Source: Rhodopirellula islandica (lineage in GTDB: Bacteria > Planctomycetota > Planctomycetia > Pirellulales > Pirellulaceae). Taken from it: DNA of 64,000 nt. Of this stretch, positions 47,187 through 56,114 are shown piece after piece (positions within the stretch are counted from its first letter, which is position 1; each line of letters begins with the position of its first letter). A model generated the notes under the pieces. That model saw only the letters and a program-made list of their open reading frames with translations. It made no database searches and was not told the origin of the DNA. The position numbers and the translations under genes were made by a program. The stretch covers positions 62,001 to 126,000 of the forward strand of contig NZ_LECT01000015.1 of assembly GCF_001027925.1 (NCBI RefSeq), read 5' to 3'.

Positions 47187-49121
47187 TCACACGCCGGATT
47201 CAGCCGGTGGATCCGACGCCCCATCTTCAGCAGGAGCCTCTTCTTCGCCGGAAACTTGCGGCTCAGATGCTTCCGACTCGGTCTCGGTTGCCTCTTCCTT
47301 CATCTCCGCTTTTTCGGCTGGATCCGTTTCGGAATCGGCGACCTCGGCCGCCTCTTCTGAATCAGCTTTTTCCGGCTCAGCGGACTCTTCGGCTTCCGCT
47401 TTCTTTTCGTCGTCTGCCACGTCAGCCGACTCATCCTCCATTGCAGCTTCTTCGGCAGCCTTCTCTTTGGCGGCTTCCTCTGCGGCAGCCGCTTCTTCGA
47501 GTCGCCGCTCCTCTTCTTCCAGTTCAGCCTGTCGTTTGGCGGCCAAATCCTTCTGAGTCTGACGGACTTGTTCGTACATGTCTTGGTCGACCTGCCCGTA
47601 CTCACCCATCAATTCCACGAAGGCCTTCAGAGGGAAGTCATCGGGCATTTCGTCCGAGTCAATCGCGATGCGATAACGACGCAGGGATTCGTACAAATCC
47701 TGAGCCGTGTCATCAATCACGAGGATCGGATAGTCATCGAAGATCTCGGCCCAAACCTCGAAGGCTTCTTCGTACAAGCCAATTGCCTTTTCGAGTTCCG
47801 CATCCGCGTTGGCCTTTTCAGCCTCGTAGATCAATCGCCGAGCTCGAACGGTTCGTTCCTCTTGTTCGGCCAGAGCCAACGTGTCCCAGTAGGGATAGTT
47901 GATCTGCTTGCGATAGCCTTCGGTCTTCAGGATTCGCTCATCCAGATCCTTGATGTCTTCGACCAACTGCAGAGCTGCCAATTGCTTGGACTGTTGAGTT
48001 GCACGAGCGACCTCGTCGTAGTTGACACTGATCGAATCCTCGGCCTTCTCAGCGATCGACTGCTGCGATTTCGTCCGCTTCTCCTCAGGAGTCGACAGGG
48101 CGTCTCGTTGAACAGGCCCCAGCTTTTCAATCGCTTTGGTCCGAGCGGCCAAGTACGCGTCACCCGCGACTTCTTCCAGCGTCTCGATCTTGTCGGCCTG
48201 TTGACGAATCAACTCGTCCAACTGCCCCAATTTGATCGTGAACGCCGCGGTGGTGGGCACGGAACGATTGCCAAAGGCCTTCCAATCGGCGGAGGCCAAT
48301 TGCCAAGCGTTCTGGGCACGTTCGTCCAAGATACCTTCCGACTCAATGGCTTCGGCGTGTTTCAGACGCCACTTCGGACCGGTCTCGTAGAAGTTCAGCG
48401 GTGTCTGACGACGAATCTGAACGCCGGATTCAACCAGGTCATAACCACGGTTCAGCCACAACCGGCCAACCAACCAGTTGTCCGGCTTATTCGTCGGCCC
48501 ACGAGCCTCGGGACTGTCGACGGCGATGTCTTCTTTCAACAGTTCCTCATGAAGCTGTTCATCTTCCGAGAACAAACGCCGAAACTGCTCCTTCTCGTCC
48601 GACATCCCCATCTTTTGGCCATAGAACCAACCGGTGTACCAAACCAAGCGAGGTGCTTTTCGGTTTTGGTTCACACCCTTGGTCAGGAATTCAGTGCCTT
48701 CTCGGACCATTTCGTAGCGTTGACGGTAATCGTCGAACTCGGTGGAAACGTTGTACGCCAAGTTGTGAGCCTGAAATTCCCAGACCTTATCAAAGTGAGG
48801 TTGCAACAAAGCAATGTTGTTGAGGGTCGCTTTCAAACGATCCCACTCGTGCATCACCCGGTAATCGTGCGACTTCTTCCAGAGCAGCGATGCCGCCACC
48901 CCACGAAGTCCCAACGAAGCGAGCTTCATCGTTTCACTGGCAGGGCTGATTTCACCGAGATCGCTCTCGGCAATGTCATACTTGCCTCGCAACTGGGCCA
49001 AGCGGCCGCCACCTTCCCCTCCACCGCCGCTGGGTTGCCCCAACAGGTACAAGGGAATCAGCATGACCACAAGGATCATCAGATAGACCAATTTACGTCG
49101 CAGAACTGTTGTGCGATTCAT
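47187..49121 (-). CDS. Membrane-anchored protein with acidic Ala/Glu tail, partner of ABC transporter; not recognised
   Basis: A 644-residue protein not recognised by family. One N-terminal transmembrane helix (LVYLMILVVMLIPLYLLG) is followed by a Gly-rich spacer, then a helical region of TPR-like character (ASLLWKKSHDYRVMHEWDRL, LQPHFDKVWEFQAHNLAYNV, PRLVWYTGWFYGQKMG). Residues 531-644 are almost only Glu, Ala, Lys, Asp and Ser, a long disordered acidic tail. The start ATG overlaps the permease stop (ATGA), making this the third gene of an ATPase-permease operon. The likely topology is a periplasmic or cell-envelope domain tethered to the inner membrane. A role with the exporter is inferred from this tight coupling. 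Confidence 0.82.
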   Translation of the reverse strand: MNRTTVLRRKLVYLMILVVMLIPLYLLGQPSGGGGEGGGRLAQLRGKYDIAESDLGEISPASETMKLASLGLRGVAASLLWKKSHDYRVMHEWDRLKATLNNIALLQPHFDKVWEFQAHNLAYNVSTEFDDYRQRYEMVREGTEFLTKGVNQNRKAPRLVWYTGWFYGQKMGMSDEKEQFRRLFSEDEQLHEELLKEDIAVDSPEARGPTNKPDNWLVGRLWLNRGYDLVESGVQIRRQTPLNFYETGPKWRLKHAEAIESEGILDERAQNAWQLASADWKAFGNRSVPTTAAFTIKLGQLDELIRQQADKIETLEEVAGDAYLAARTKAIEKLGPVQRDALSTPEEKRTKSQQSIAEKAEDSISVNYDEVARATQQSKQLAALQLVEDIKDLDERILKTEGYRKQINYPYWDTLALAEQEERTVRARRLIYEAEKANADAELEKAIGLYEEAFEVWAEIFDDYPILVIDDTAQDLYESLRRYRIAIDSDEMPDDFPLKAFVELMGEYGQVDQDMYEQVRQTQKDLAAKRQAELEEEERRLEEAAAAEEAAKEKAAEEAAMEDESADVADDEKKAEAEESAEPEKADSEEAAEVADSETDPAEKAEMKEEATETESEASEPQVSGEEEAPAEDGASDPPAESGV

Positions 49122-51007
49122 GCCGCGATCTCACGCGATTTCAGGATGAAATAACTGACGATAAAGGCAAGCAGGACGTACCCGAACGTTGCCGTGGCGT
49201 GCCGCGCGAGCAACGCACCGAAAATATCAAAGCCCGAAGCGGCGTACTCTGCCGTCTCGACCATTTTGGGAAGGTTGGGCAGTGCCGTGGCGATCGCATC
49301 CAGGCCATAAACAATGGCTGCATCGACCGTCTTGATCACCTTTGCCGCGACCGTGTCGACGTCCAACTGGGTCGTCATCGCATCTTGTCGAAGCAGACGA
49401 ACCATCGATTCGATCGGCCCGCCTCCCCGTTCAATGCCACTGTCTATGTAGTGCCGAGTGTCGAACACCTGTTCCGCTGAGAAACCCAGCAAAACACAGA
49501 CGAAGGTGGCGATCATGGCGACCGGCCCAGTCAAAAACGTACTGAACATCACGCCAAACGCGATCACCATCGTCATCTGCAACCAAATCGAGCCGTAGGC
49601 TTTGGTGAGGTTCCAACCGAAGGTGTTGTCAGCGGGGTGCAAGTAAACACCGCTCTTCGTCACGCCCAAGTACTGAGCACGATCCAGGCAGCGAACGATG
49701 ATCATGATTTGGCCGTCTTCGTTGACCAAGTCTTCGAACACGTTCAGCATGCGGGTTTCGCTGCCGTCGGTGCCTTCCGTTTCAAGTGGCAGAATCTTTT
49801 CGTCCACTTCGTATTCATCCACGATGAAAGCAATCGGGTTGCTCTCGATGGCTTTATCAGGGTGCTTCATGGTGACCGAACCGCGAATTCCAGTTTCGAT
49901 ATCACCCTTGTAAGAACGATAGGCACGCAGCGAGAGGTCCACCGGAATGCCGTCGGGATACCGACTCTGCGTCACGTTTTCAAACGTGAACTCAGCGGTT
50001 CCCAGCGACCCACCTTCGACATAGCCGTGTTCAATCTTGCGAGATCCCTTGGCGACACCGATCAGACGTGCGATCCCAGTGCTGCTGTAACCACCGGCCA
50101 AACGTTCGTTGCCGACGTCGATGCCTTCTTCTTGCAGGTTCCCGGAACGATCCCGAAATCGGATCGAACCATACGATGGGATCCGGGCTCGCAACGCTCC
50201 CTGAGGAGGACCGATCTGGAATGTTCCGTCTTCATTGCGACGCACCACGTGACGGTGCCCACGAACAATGTTTGTCAGACCTTCACCAGCCTCATTCAAT
50301 TCGAAGGTGTGCGAGTGGAACTGGACAAAATCGGTTTCACCCTCGTATCCGCCATTGGGGAGCTCACGAACCTCGACAACTTCTTGGTGCGAGTGATCCA
50401 ACCCCCGAACCACAAAGACATAGCTGAGCAAGCCCATCGGAACCAAGATCATCGTGCCGACGCCGATGAACCCCAGCATTCGACCCGCGATGAGTTCCGT
50501 GACTCGAACGGGTTTGGTCACGATCGTGTAGATCGTTTTGTTTTTGATGTCCTCGGGCAGCGAGAACGCACTGATGAACAACGCGAGCGCCAACACCAAG
50601 TAGTTCGTCGCTGTCAACACAAAGCTGACATAGAGTCGAGCAGGGTCATCGCTCTGCGGGTTCAGGTACCAACCTGCCAGCAGCAACAAGACCACAAACA
50701 AACCGACGATGTAGAGAACTTTTCGCCGGAGTGCTTCTTTGAACGAAAGCCTTGCCAGTGCGAAGATGCGTCGCAAGCTGGTTCCCGGCAGGTCGAATTT
50801 GAAGAAGTCGCGAACCGCACGAGCGACGGCAAAGAAGCCTTCCCCCGAACCGTAACGAGACGACGAAATCACATAGCCTGCGATCAGCCCTAACACGATA
50901 GCCAGAGCAAACAGGACGATTCCCTTGAGCGCCGCACTTTCCAAGAAAGCACCGTCGCGAAAGAACCACTGCGAATACGACCAGAAATCTTCCGGTTGTA
51001 GGTTCAT
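49118..51007 (-). CDS. ABC-2-type transporter permease with a large extracytoplasmic insert
   Basis: A 629-residue permease. The N-terminal half has several transmembrane helices ([76 protein letters not shown]), and the C-terminal half has more ([50 protein letters not shown]). In between lies about 250 residues without hydrophobic helices, beta-rich and polar, longer than in ordinary ABC-2 permeases. The segment [25 protein letters not shown] is the hallmark coupling region of ABC-2 permeases that lack separate binding proteins. It overlaps the ATPase stop as ATGA and the downstream partner start likewise. The exported substrate is unknown. Confidence 0.9.
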   Translation of the reverse strand: MNLQPEDFWSYSQWFFRDGAFLESAALKGIVLFALAIVLGLIAGYVISSSRYGSGEGFFAVARAVRDFFKFDLPGTSLRRIFALARLSFKEALRRKVLYIVGLFVVLLLLAGWYLNPQSDDPARLYVSFVLTATNYLVLALALFISAFSLPEDIKNKTIYTIVTKPVRVTELIAGRMLGFIGVGTMILVPMGLLSYVFVVRGLDHSHQEVVEVRELPNGGYEGETDFVQFHSHTFELNEAGEGLTNIVRGHRHVVRRNEDGTFQIGPPQGALRARIPSYGSIRFRDRSGNLQEEGIDVGNERLAGGYSSTGIARLIGVAKGSRKIEHGYVEGGSLGTAEFTFENVTQSRYPDGIPVDLSLRAYRSYKGDIETGIRGSVTMKHPDKAIESNPIAFIVDEYEVDEKILPLETEGTDGSETRMLNVFEDLVNEDGQIMIIVRCLDRAQYLGVTKSGVYLHPADNTFGWNLTKAYGSIWLQMTMVIAFGVMFSTFLTGPVAMIATFVCVLLGFSAEQVFDTRHYIDSGIERGGGPIESMVRLLRQDAMTTQLDVDTVAAKVIKTVDAAIVYGLDAIATALPNLPKMVETAEYAASGFDIFGALLARHATATFGYVLLAFIVSYFILKSREIAA

Positions 51008-52008
51008 GCCTGTCCTCCGTCGCTGTCACCGCTGCCATCATTGGCGGGAGCCGCGTCGGAACCCTGGGAGAATCGGCGAGCACCTGGACGAGCTTCGCTC
51101 TCACGGACGATGTTCAGGAACAAGTCTTCCATCGTGGCCGTTGGGTTGTCGATCGACTTGACCGTTCCGCCGTGACGAGCAATGACATCTGCGATCTCGG
51201 TCTTGGCCGCCTCGGACAACCCGGTCGCGTGAACTTCGGTCACGTCTTGAACCTTCAACAGATCGCTGACTCGCCCCAACTCTTTCAGTTCGCCTTGGTG
51301 CAAGATCGCAACCCGGTCGCAAACATCTTGCACGTCCGCCAATTGGTGGCTGCACAGCAAGACCGTTTTGCCTTGATCGCGGAGGCCAAGGATCAAATCC
51401 TTCATCTCGCGAGTACCGATCGGGTCCAATCCAGTGGTTGGTTCGTCCAACAAAATCAGATCGGGGTCGTTGATCAACGCCTGAGCCAAACCGACCCGGC
51501 GGGTCATCCCCTTGCTGTATTCCTTCAGCTGGCGGTGCTTGGCACCCTGCAAACCAACCATTTCGATCAGCTGCGAAACTCGATCGCGTCGTTCCGAGGC
51601 GGATAGGTCAAACAGCCGACCATAGAAGTCGAGTGTTTCTTCTGCCGTCAGAAATTTGTACAGGTACGATTCTTCGGGCAAATACCCGATCCGCTCGTTC
51701 TTGCGGGTTTCGCTGGCGTCTTGATCGAACACCAGAACTCGCCCGCTGGTCGGAAAAAGCAACCCCAGGATCAGTTTGATGGTGGTGGATTTGCCGCTTC
51801 CGTTGGGCCCCAGCAAGCCAAAGATTTCTCCCGGACGGACTTCGATGTCCAAGGACTTCAACGCGTGAACCTTTTTCCGGCCCCAGAAGTCGCGGTAAAT
51901 CTTGCTCAGGTTGCGGGTTTCGATGACGATCGAGCTGGAGGCGTCGGCAGAATCCGGTGTCGCGGTCTGCGGCGCGTCTGCCACTGCCGCGTTGGGTTCG
52001 GTACTCAC
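51004..52008 (-). CDS. ABC transporter ATP-binding protein
   Basis: A 334-residue ATPase of an export-type ABC system. Walker [10 protein letters not shown] is at 67-75, the signature loop EYSKGM at 163-168 (a variant of LSGGQ common in ABC-2 exporters), Walker B DLILLDEP at 183-190 and the switch His221. The first 25 residues are a low-complexity Ala/Ser/Asp extension and the last 25 are a Ser/Asp/Gly-rich tail. The start codon is GTG. It heads an operon with the ABC-2 permease and an acidic-tail membrane protein, joined by 4-base overlaps. It is divergent from folC with 170 bases between. Confidence 0.94.
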   Translation of the reverse strand: MSTEPNAAVADAPQTATPDSADASSSIVIETRNLSKIYRDFWGRKKVHALKSLDIEVRPGEIFGLLGPNGSGKSTTIKLILGLLFPTSGRVLVFDQDASETRKNERIGYLPEESYLYKFLTAEETLDFYGRLFDLSASERRDRVSQLIEMVGLQGAKHRQLKEYSKGMTRRVGLAQALINDPDLILLDEPTTGLDPIGTREMKDLILGLRDQGKTVLLCSHQLADVQDVCDRVAILHQGELKELGRVSDLLKVQDVTEVHATGLSEAAKTEIADVIARHGGTVKSIDNPTATMEDLFLNIVRESEARPGARRFSQGSDAAPANDGSGDSDGGQA

Positions 52009-52178
52009 GGATGAAGGATCCCGACTCAGAGAGAAAAGACGAATAAAATGAATGAAAGAGACTCGTCAAAATTCCGAGCCTACCGAGAAGTCCCCTACGC
52101 TACGAGGTATCCTCCCAGACGGTTCGGGGTTGTCAGCCAGGGTTTCTATTTTTATCACTGCGACTGTTCGATTCCCGC

Positions 52179-53921
52179 ATGCTCGATGCCACGCGGGCAA
52201 TCCCTCTCCCGGCGTCTCTGACCACCTCCCACGATCACGATGATTCAAACACCGAAAATGGATCGACCGTGATCTCGCGAGACAGCGACGCCTACCAAAC
52301 AGCCCTCGGCTGGTTGGTCGACCGAATTGATTACGAAAAACTGGCAGCCCCCGGTTCACGCTACCGTTTCACCTTGGAACGGATGCGAGATCTGATCCGG
52401 CGACTGGGCCACGGTCAACACCTCACCGTCGATCCTAGGGAAGAAGGCGAACACACCCCCTCCAGTGGAGACAACACCCCCGCCAATCGGTTCTCCCCGT
52501 CAGTTCCAACCTCCACCATCACCCGCTCGAATGCTGGGCATTCGGATGCGCAAGGTGGCCAATCCAATGCTGGACGAAACACGGCCGAAGGTCCCCAAAA
52601 CCAAGTCCAAATCGTGCATTTGGCGGGAACCAAGGGCAAAGGAAGCGCGGCCACCATGGTCGCCGCTCTACTGCACGCGGCAGGTTATCGAGTCGGCCTG
52701 TACACGTCTCCCCACTTGGTGCACCTGGAAGAACGATTCCGAGTCGACGGTGAAATCGCCACCCCCGAAGAGATGATCGGGTTGATCGATTCCATGCGTC
52801 CGATCGTCGAAGCGATGGCGGCGGCTCCCATCGGTGGCCCCTCGTTTTTCGAGCTGACCACCGCGATGGCGATCGAACACTTCCATCGACACCAATGTGA
52901 CGTCTGGGTTCTGGAAACGGGCCTGGGCGGACGCCTGGACAGCACCAACGTCTTCCAAAGTCACGCCACCGCGATCACCAGCATCGGGCTGGATCACCAA
53001 CACGTGCTGGGCAAAACCGTGGAGTTGATCGCGGCAGAAAAAGCCGGCATTTTCAAACCGGGTATACCGGCCATCAATGGCGTCCCCCCCGGTCCGGTGC
53101 GAGATGTGATCGTTCGAACGGCCGAGCAAGTCGGCGCTCCGCTGAGTCACTTGGGGTCGGAGATCCAAATTGAAACGGATGCGGAAACCAATCCAAACTG
53201 GGGCAGCCGCTTCCGAATTCGAGGGCTCAGTGATTGGATGCCCGCGGAAACCAAGATCGAACTGAAACTCGAAGGAGCCCACCAAGTTCAGAACGCCGCC
53301 ATCGCGTTGGCGTTGGTGAATTCATTGCCCGAGATCACGCCCAAACTTCTTCCCGAGCAACGCATTCACGAATGCCTCGCCTCGCTACAGATCGAAGCTC
53401 GTTTGGAACGATTCCAATTGCCTGGCGACCGGATCGTGCTGCTCGACACGGCTCACAACGCGGACTCGATCGAAGCGATGCTGAACGTGTTGAACGAGCG
53501 CATGCATGACCGTCGAAAACATTGCTTGTTTGGCACCAGCGCCGACAAAAACGTGCTGGCAATGTTCCAGCGGATGCAGCCTCACTTCGATTGCTGGACG
53601 CTGACTCGATACGAAGGCAACCCTCGCTTCGTGCCCGTCGCTGATCTGCACCAAGCGGCAATCCTGGCGGGGCTGATCCCGGAACAGATCACGCAATCCG
53701 CGACGCCCATCACAGCGATCCAGCACGCGGTTGGCTCCCTTGCCGCCCATGAAGTTCTAGTCATCTGCGGCTCGTTCTTCTTGGCCGCAGAGCTTCGTCC
53801 CTGGCTGGTCCAACAACGCGATCAGCTGGTGGAATCACCCGAATCGGAAGATTCCTCGTTGGATTCGCCTCGCGTTTCACCTCCATCGAGCGGCTCATCG
53901 AGCGGCTCATCGAGCGGCTGA
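52179..53921 (+). CDS. folC: Folylpolyglutamate/dihydrofolate synthase
   Basis: A 580-residue member of the Mur-ligase-like family that adds glutamate to folates. P-loop GTKGKGS is at 150-156, followed by TSPHLVHLEERFRVDG and VLETGLGGRLDSTN, both standard FolC segments. Compared with the usual 420-450 residues it carries two additions: an N-terminal extension and an unstructured insert of about 55 Ser/Asn/Gly/Thr-rich residues (87-141) just before the P-loop, and a tail ending SSGSSSGSSSG. The last 100 bases overlap the 3' end of the convergent DUF21 gene, and the tail is written by a 12-base tandem repeat shared with it. No clear ribosome site precedes the ATG. Confidence 0.93.
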   Translation: MLDATRAIPLPASLTTSHDHDDSNTENGSTVISRDSDAYQTALGWLVDRIDYEKLAAPGSRYRFTLERMRDLIRRLGHGQHLTVDPREEGEHTPSSGDNTPANRFSPSVPTSTITRSNAGHSDAQGGQSNAGRNTAEGPQNQVQIVHLAGTKGKGSAATMVAALLHAAGYRVGLYTSPHLVHLEERFRVDGEIATPEEMIGLIDSMRPIVEAMAAAPIGGPSFFELTTAMAIEHFHRHQCDVWVLETGLGGRLDSTNVFQSHATAITSIGLDHQHVLGKTVELIAAEKAGIFKPGIPAINGVPPGPVRDVIVRTAEQVGAPLSHLGSEIQIETDAETNPNWGSRFRIRGLSDWMPAETKIELKLEGAHQVQNAAIALALVNSLPEITPKLLPEQRIHECLASLQIEARLERFQLPGDRIVLLDTAHNADSIEAMLNVLNERMHDRRKHCLFGTSADKNVLAMFQRMQPHFDCWTLTRYEGNPRFVPVADLHQAAILAGLIPEQITQSATPITAIQHAVGSLAAHEVLVICGSFFLAAELRPWLVQQRDQLVESPESEDSSLDSPRVSPPSSGSSSGSSSG

Positions 53922-55147
53922 ATTCCGATTCGAGCAGCACGCTCTTCCCATCGTTTGCGAGCGTACTGCTGCAAATCAACTTGCCTGTCCGACTCGTCCA
54001 CGATTTCCAGTCCGAGCAGCGTTTCCACCAAGTCTTCCAGCGTCACCAATCCAACAATGCTGCCGTACGAATCGCTGACCATCGCCAAGTGATGGCGACC
54101 TTCGAGCAAGATTTCCAGCAACTTTGGCAACGGACGGTTGTGCCGCACCACCGCGACGGGACGCGAAAATTCTTTCAGCGTTCGATTCGATTGACCTCGC
54201 GTGTGGGCGAGCAACAAATCGACTTTCAACACAAATCCTGTGATCCGATCCAACTGCTGATCGTAAATTGGAATTCGCGAGACCGGCAGATCCACGACCT
54301 CATCACTTTGAGGCGGGGCACTGGGGTCGGAGGCCCCATCGCCGACCGCCTCGGGTTCGCCTGATTGTTCGGCCAGCGTTTTGCTTAACAATTCGCCCAC
54401 CGTCATCGTTTCAGGAAAAGCGATGATGACCACGCGTGGGGTCATGATGTCTTCTGCCGTCAAATCGGGCAGTCGCATCAAGGACTGAAACACTCGCGAT
54501 TCGTGATCATCCAACACGCCCTGCTGAGCACCAATTTCCGCCATCGCAGACAATTCGTCACGGGTGAGCGTGTGATGACCTTTGCCGCCCGACAACAACT
54601 TGGTCAACTGCTCACTCAACCAAACCAACGGGTAAAGCAGAACGATCAGGTAGCCAACCGAGGCCGCCACGAACGGGCCGAGCGCACGCCAATGCAACGC
54701 GCCAATGGTCTTGGGGATGATCTCACTGAAGACCAAAATCAGCAGCGTCATCAGAGCACTGGCAATGCCGACCGCATGACCGCCGTACACCGTGTCGCCG
54801 TACAACTTCGATGCTTCCGCACCCACACCGGCAGCCCCGATCGTATGAGCGATCGTGTTCAAACTCAAAATCGCGGCCAAGGGCCGATCGATGTTGGCTT
54901 TCAATCGGCTCAGTCGTTTCGCAGCAATCGGCTTGGTCTTGTCCAGCGTTGCAATGAACGACGGCGTGATCGATAGCAACACGGCCTCGGCAACGCTGCA
55001 GTAGAAAGAAAAGCCAATCGCCGAAACGAGGTAGATCAACAGAAGCATGAACAGCGAATTCAATGAGAAGGAGACGGGCCTCGGGGTTGCCATCATACAG
55101 CACAAGGCAGTCTCGTAACCGCCCACCTGAGCGTTCAATTCGATCAC
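53822..55147 (-). CDS. DUF21/CNNM transmembrane protein with CBS domains (hemolysin-C/CorC-like)
   Basis: A 441-residue inner-membrane protein. The N-terminal third holds the DUF21 (CNNM) helices, including FMLLLIYLVSAIGFSFYCSV and ALMTLLILVFSEIIPKTIGA, the latter a family signature. A CBS pair follows (RLPDLTAEDIMTPRVVIIAF and RHHLAMVSDSYGSIVGLVTL). Relatives are linked to magnesium or other divalent-cation transport. The usual C-terminal CorC_HlyC domain is missing; instead a short tail ends in EPLDEPLDEPLDGG from a tandem DNA repeat. The GTG start is supported by a strong ribosome site (GGGGGAGG, 7 bases upstream). The gene overlaps folC tail to tail by 100 bases. Confidence 0.92.
   Translation of the reverse strand: MIELNAQVGGYETALCCMMATPRPVSFSLNSLFMLLLIYLVSAIGFSFYCSVAEAVLLSITPSFIATLDKTKPIAAKRLSRLKANIDRPLAAILSLNTIAHTIGAAGVGAEASKLYGDTVYGGHAVGIASALMTLLILVFSEIIPKTIGALHWRALGPFVAASVGYLIVLLYPLVWLSEQLTKLLSGGKGHHTLTRDELSAMAEIGAQQGVLDDHESRVFQSLMRLPDLTAEDIMTPRVVIIAFPETMTVGELLSKTLAEQSGEPEAVGDGASDPSAPPQSDEVVDLPVSRIPIYDQQLDRITGFVLKVDLLLAHTRGQSNRTLKEFSRPVAVVRHNRPLPKLLEILLEGRHHLAMVSDSYGSIVGLVTLEDLVETLLGLEIVDESDRQVDLQQYARKRWEERAARIGIQPLDEPLDEPLDGGETRGESNEESSDSGDSTS
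53884..53919. repeat. Three-copy 12-base tandem repeat read in two convergent genes
   Basis: CATCGAGCGGCT is repeated three times without change (53884-53895, 53896-53907, 53908-53919). On the plus strand it encodes the SSG(S)-type tail of FolC; on the minus strand it encodes EPLD repeats of the DUF21 protein. A multiple of three keeps both frames open whatever the copy number. Confidence 0.95.
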
Positions 55148-55271
55148 GGTTCAACCTCCCCCAAGAACCACGTCGCGGCTTGGTCCGGTTTCTTGGTCCG
55201 TCGGGATTGTTAAGCTTCCAAGCACTCTTCCACCTGGTTTCTGCCTCCCTTCACCTTTCGCCGAGTTCGCC

Positions 55272-56114
55272 ATGGCTGCCCAACCGATTCCACCCGGCAT
55301 CGTCGTCACCGGTGCCTCCAGCGGGATCGGCCGGGCGATCGCGATCCGATTGGCGGAATCCGAGCGGGCCGCACAGAGGCATTCGCGGATCCTGGTTCAC
55401 TACTGCCGCAATCGTGAAGGCGCAGAAACCACCGCCGATGCCATTCGATCACGAGGCCTAGACGCCGACATCATCGCCGCGGATCTGGCTGACTCAGGTG
55501 ACGTGCACCGATTGGCCAAGGAAGCTTTTGAGAGACTTGGCAGCGTGCAAACTTGGGTCAACAACGCCGGCTTGGATGTCCTCACGGGCGAGGCAGCCAA
55601 TTGGTCGTTCGACGCGAAGCTTCAACACCTGTTGGCCGTCGATCTTCAAGGCACCATCGCACTCTCTCGCCTGGTTGGCGGTCAGCTGCAACAACAATCC
55701 ATCGCGCGAGCGACTGACGATGGCGTCGTTCCCTCGATGATCTTCATCGGATGGGACCAAGCTCCGCTGGGAATGGAAGGCGAGGCTGGCATGATGTTTG
55801 GGCCCGTCAAAGCGGCGGTGATGGCGTTCTCCGCTTCACTCGCGCAAACCTTGGCTCCCCACGTGCGAGTCAACACGGTCTCACCGGGCTGGACCCAAAC
55901 AGCCTGGGGCGAAACCACGTCCGGCTACTGGGACGACCGAGCGAAACATCAATCGCTGATGCATCGCTGGGGCAGACCGCAGGACATCGCCGAATCGGTT
56001 GCTTACCTGGTCGCCCCCGAAAACAACTTTGTCACCGGGCAAAACATCAACGTCAACGGTGGCTGGAATCGCCGTTACGACGCTCCACCAACATCTGATC
56101 AATCAGATTTGTGA
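55272..56114 (+). CDS. SDR-family protein with degenerate active site
   Basis: A 280-residue short-chain dehydrogenase/reductase fold protein. The cofactor motif TGASSGIG (13-20), NNAG (97-100), the helix bearing HLLAVDLQGTIALSRL and the C-terminal GQNINVNGGW are all intact. The catalytic pattern is not: where YxxxK is expected the protein reads FGPVK (Phe176, Lys180), and no serine is at the usual position about 13 residues earlier (sequence IFIGWDQAP). It may be a non-catalytic binder, or use a shifted residue. The C-terminal 62 bases overlap the convergent glycosyltransferase gene. The ATG start gives the usual SDR N terminus. Confidence 0.9.
   Translation: MAAQPIPPGIVVTGASSGIGRAIAIRLAESERAAQRHSRILVHYCRNREGAETTADAIRSRGLDADIIAADLADSGDVHRLAKEAFERLGSVQTWVNNAGLDVLTGEAANWSFDAKLQHLLAVDLQGTIALSRLVGGQLQQQSIARATDDGVVPSMIFIGWDQAPLGMEGEAGMMFGPVKAAVMAFSASLAQTLAPHVRVNTVSPGWTQTAWGETTSGYWDDRAKHQSLMHRWGRPQDIAESVAYLVAPENNFVTGQNINVNGGWNRRYDAPPTSDQSDL

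Noticed and set aside
47568-49154. 528-codon plus-strand frame
   Set aside because: Antisense to the acidic-tail gene, which is fixed by an ATGA overlap with the permease; no domain seen in the plus-strand product.
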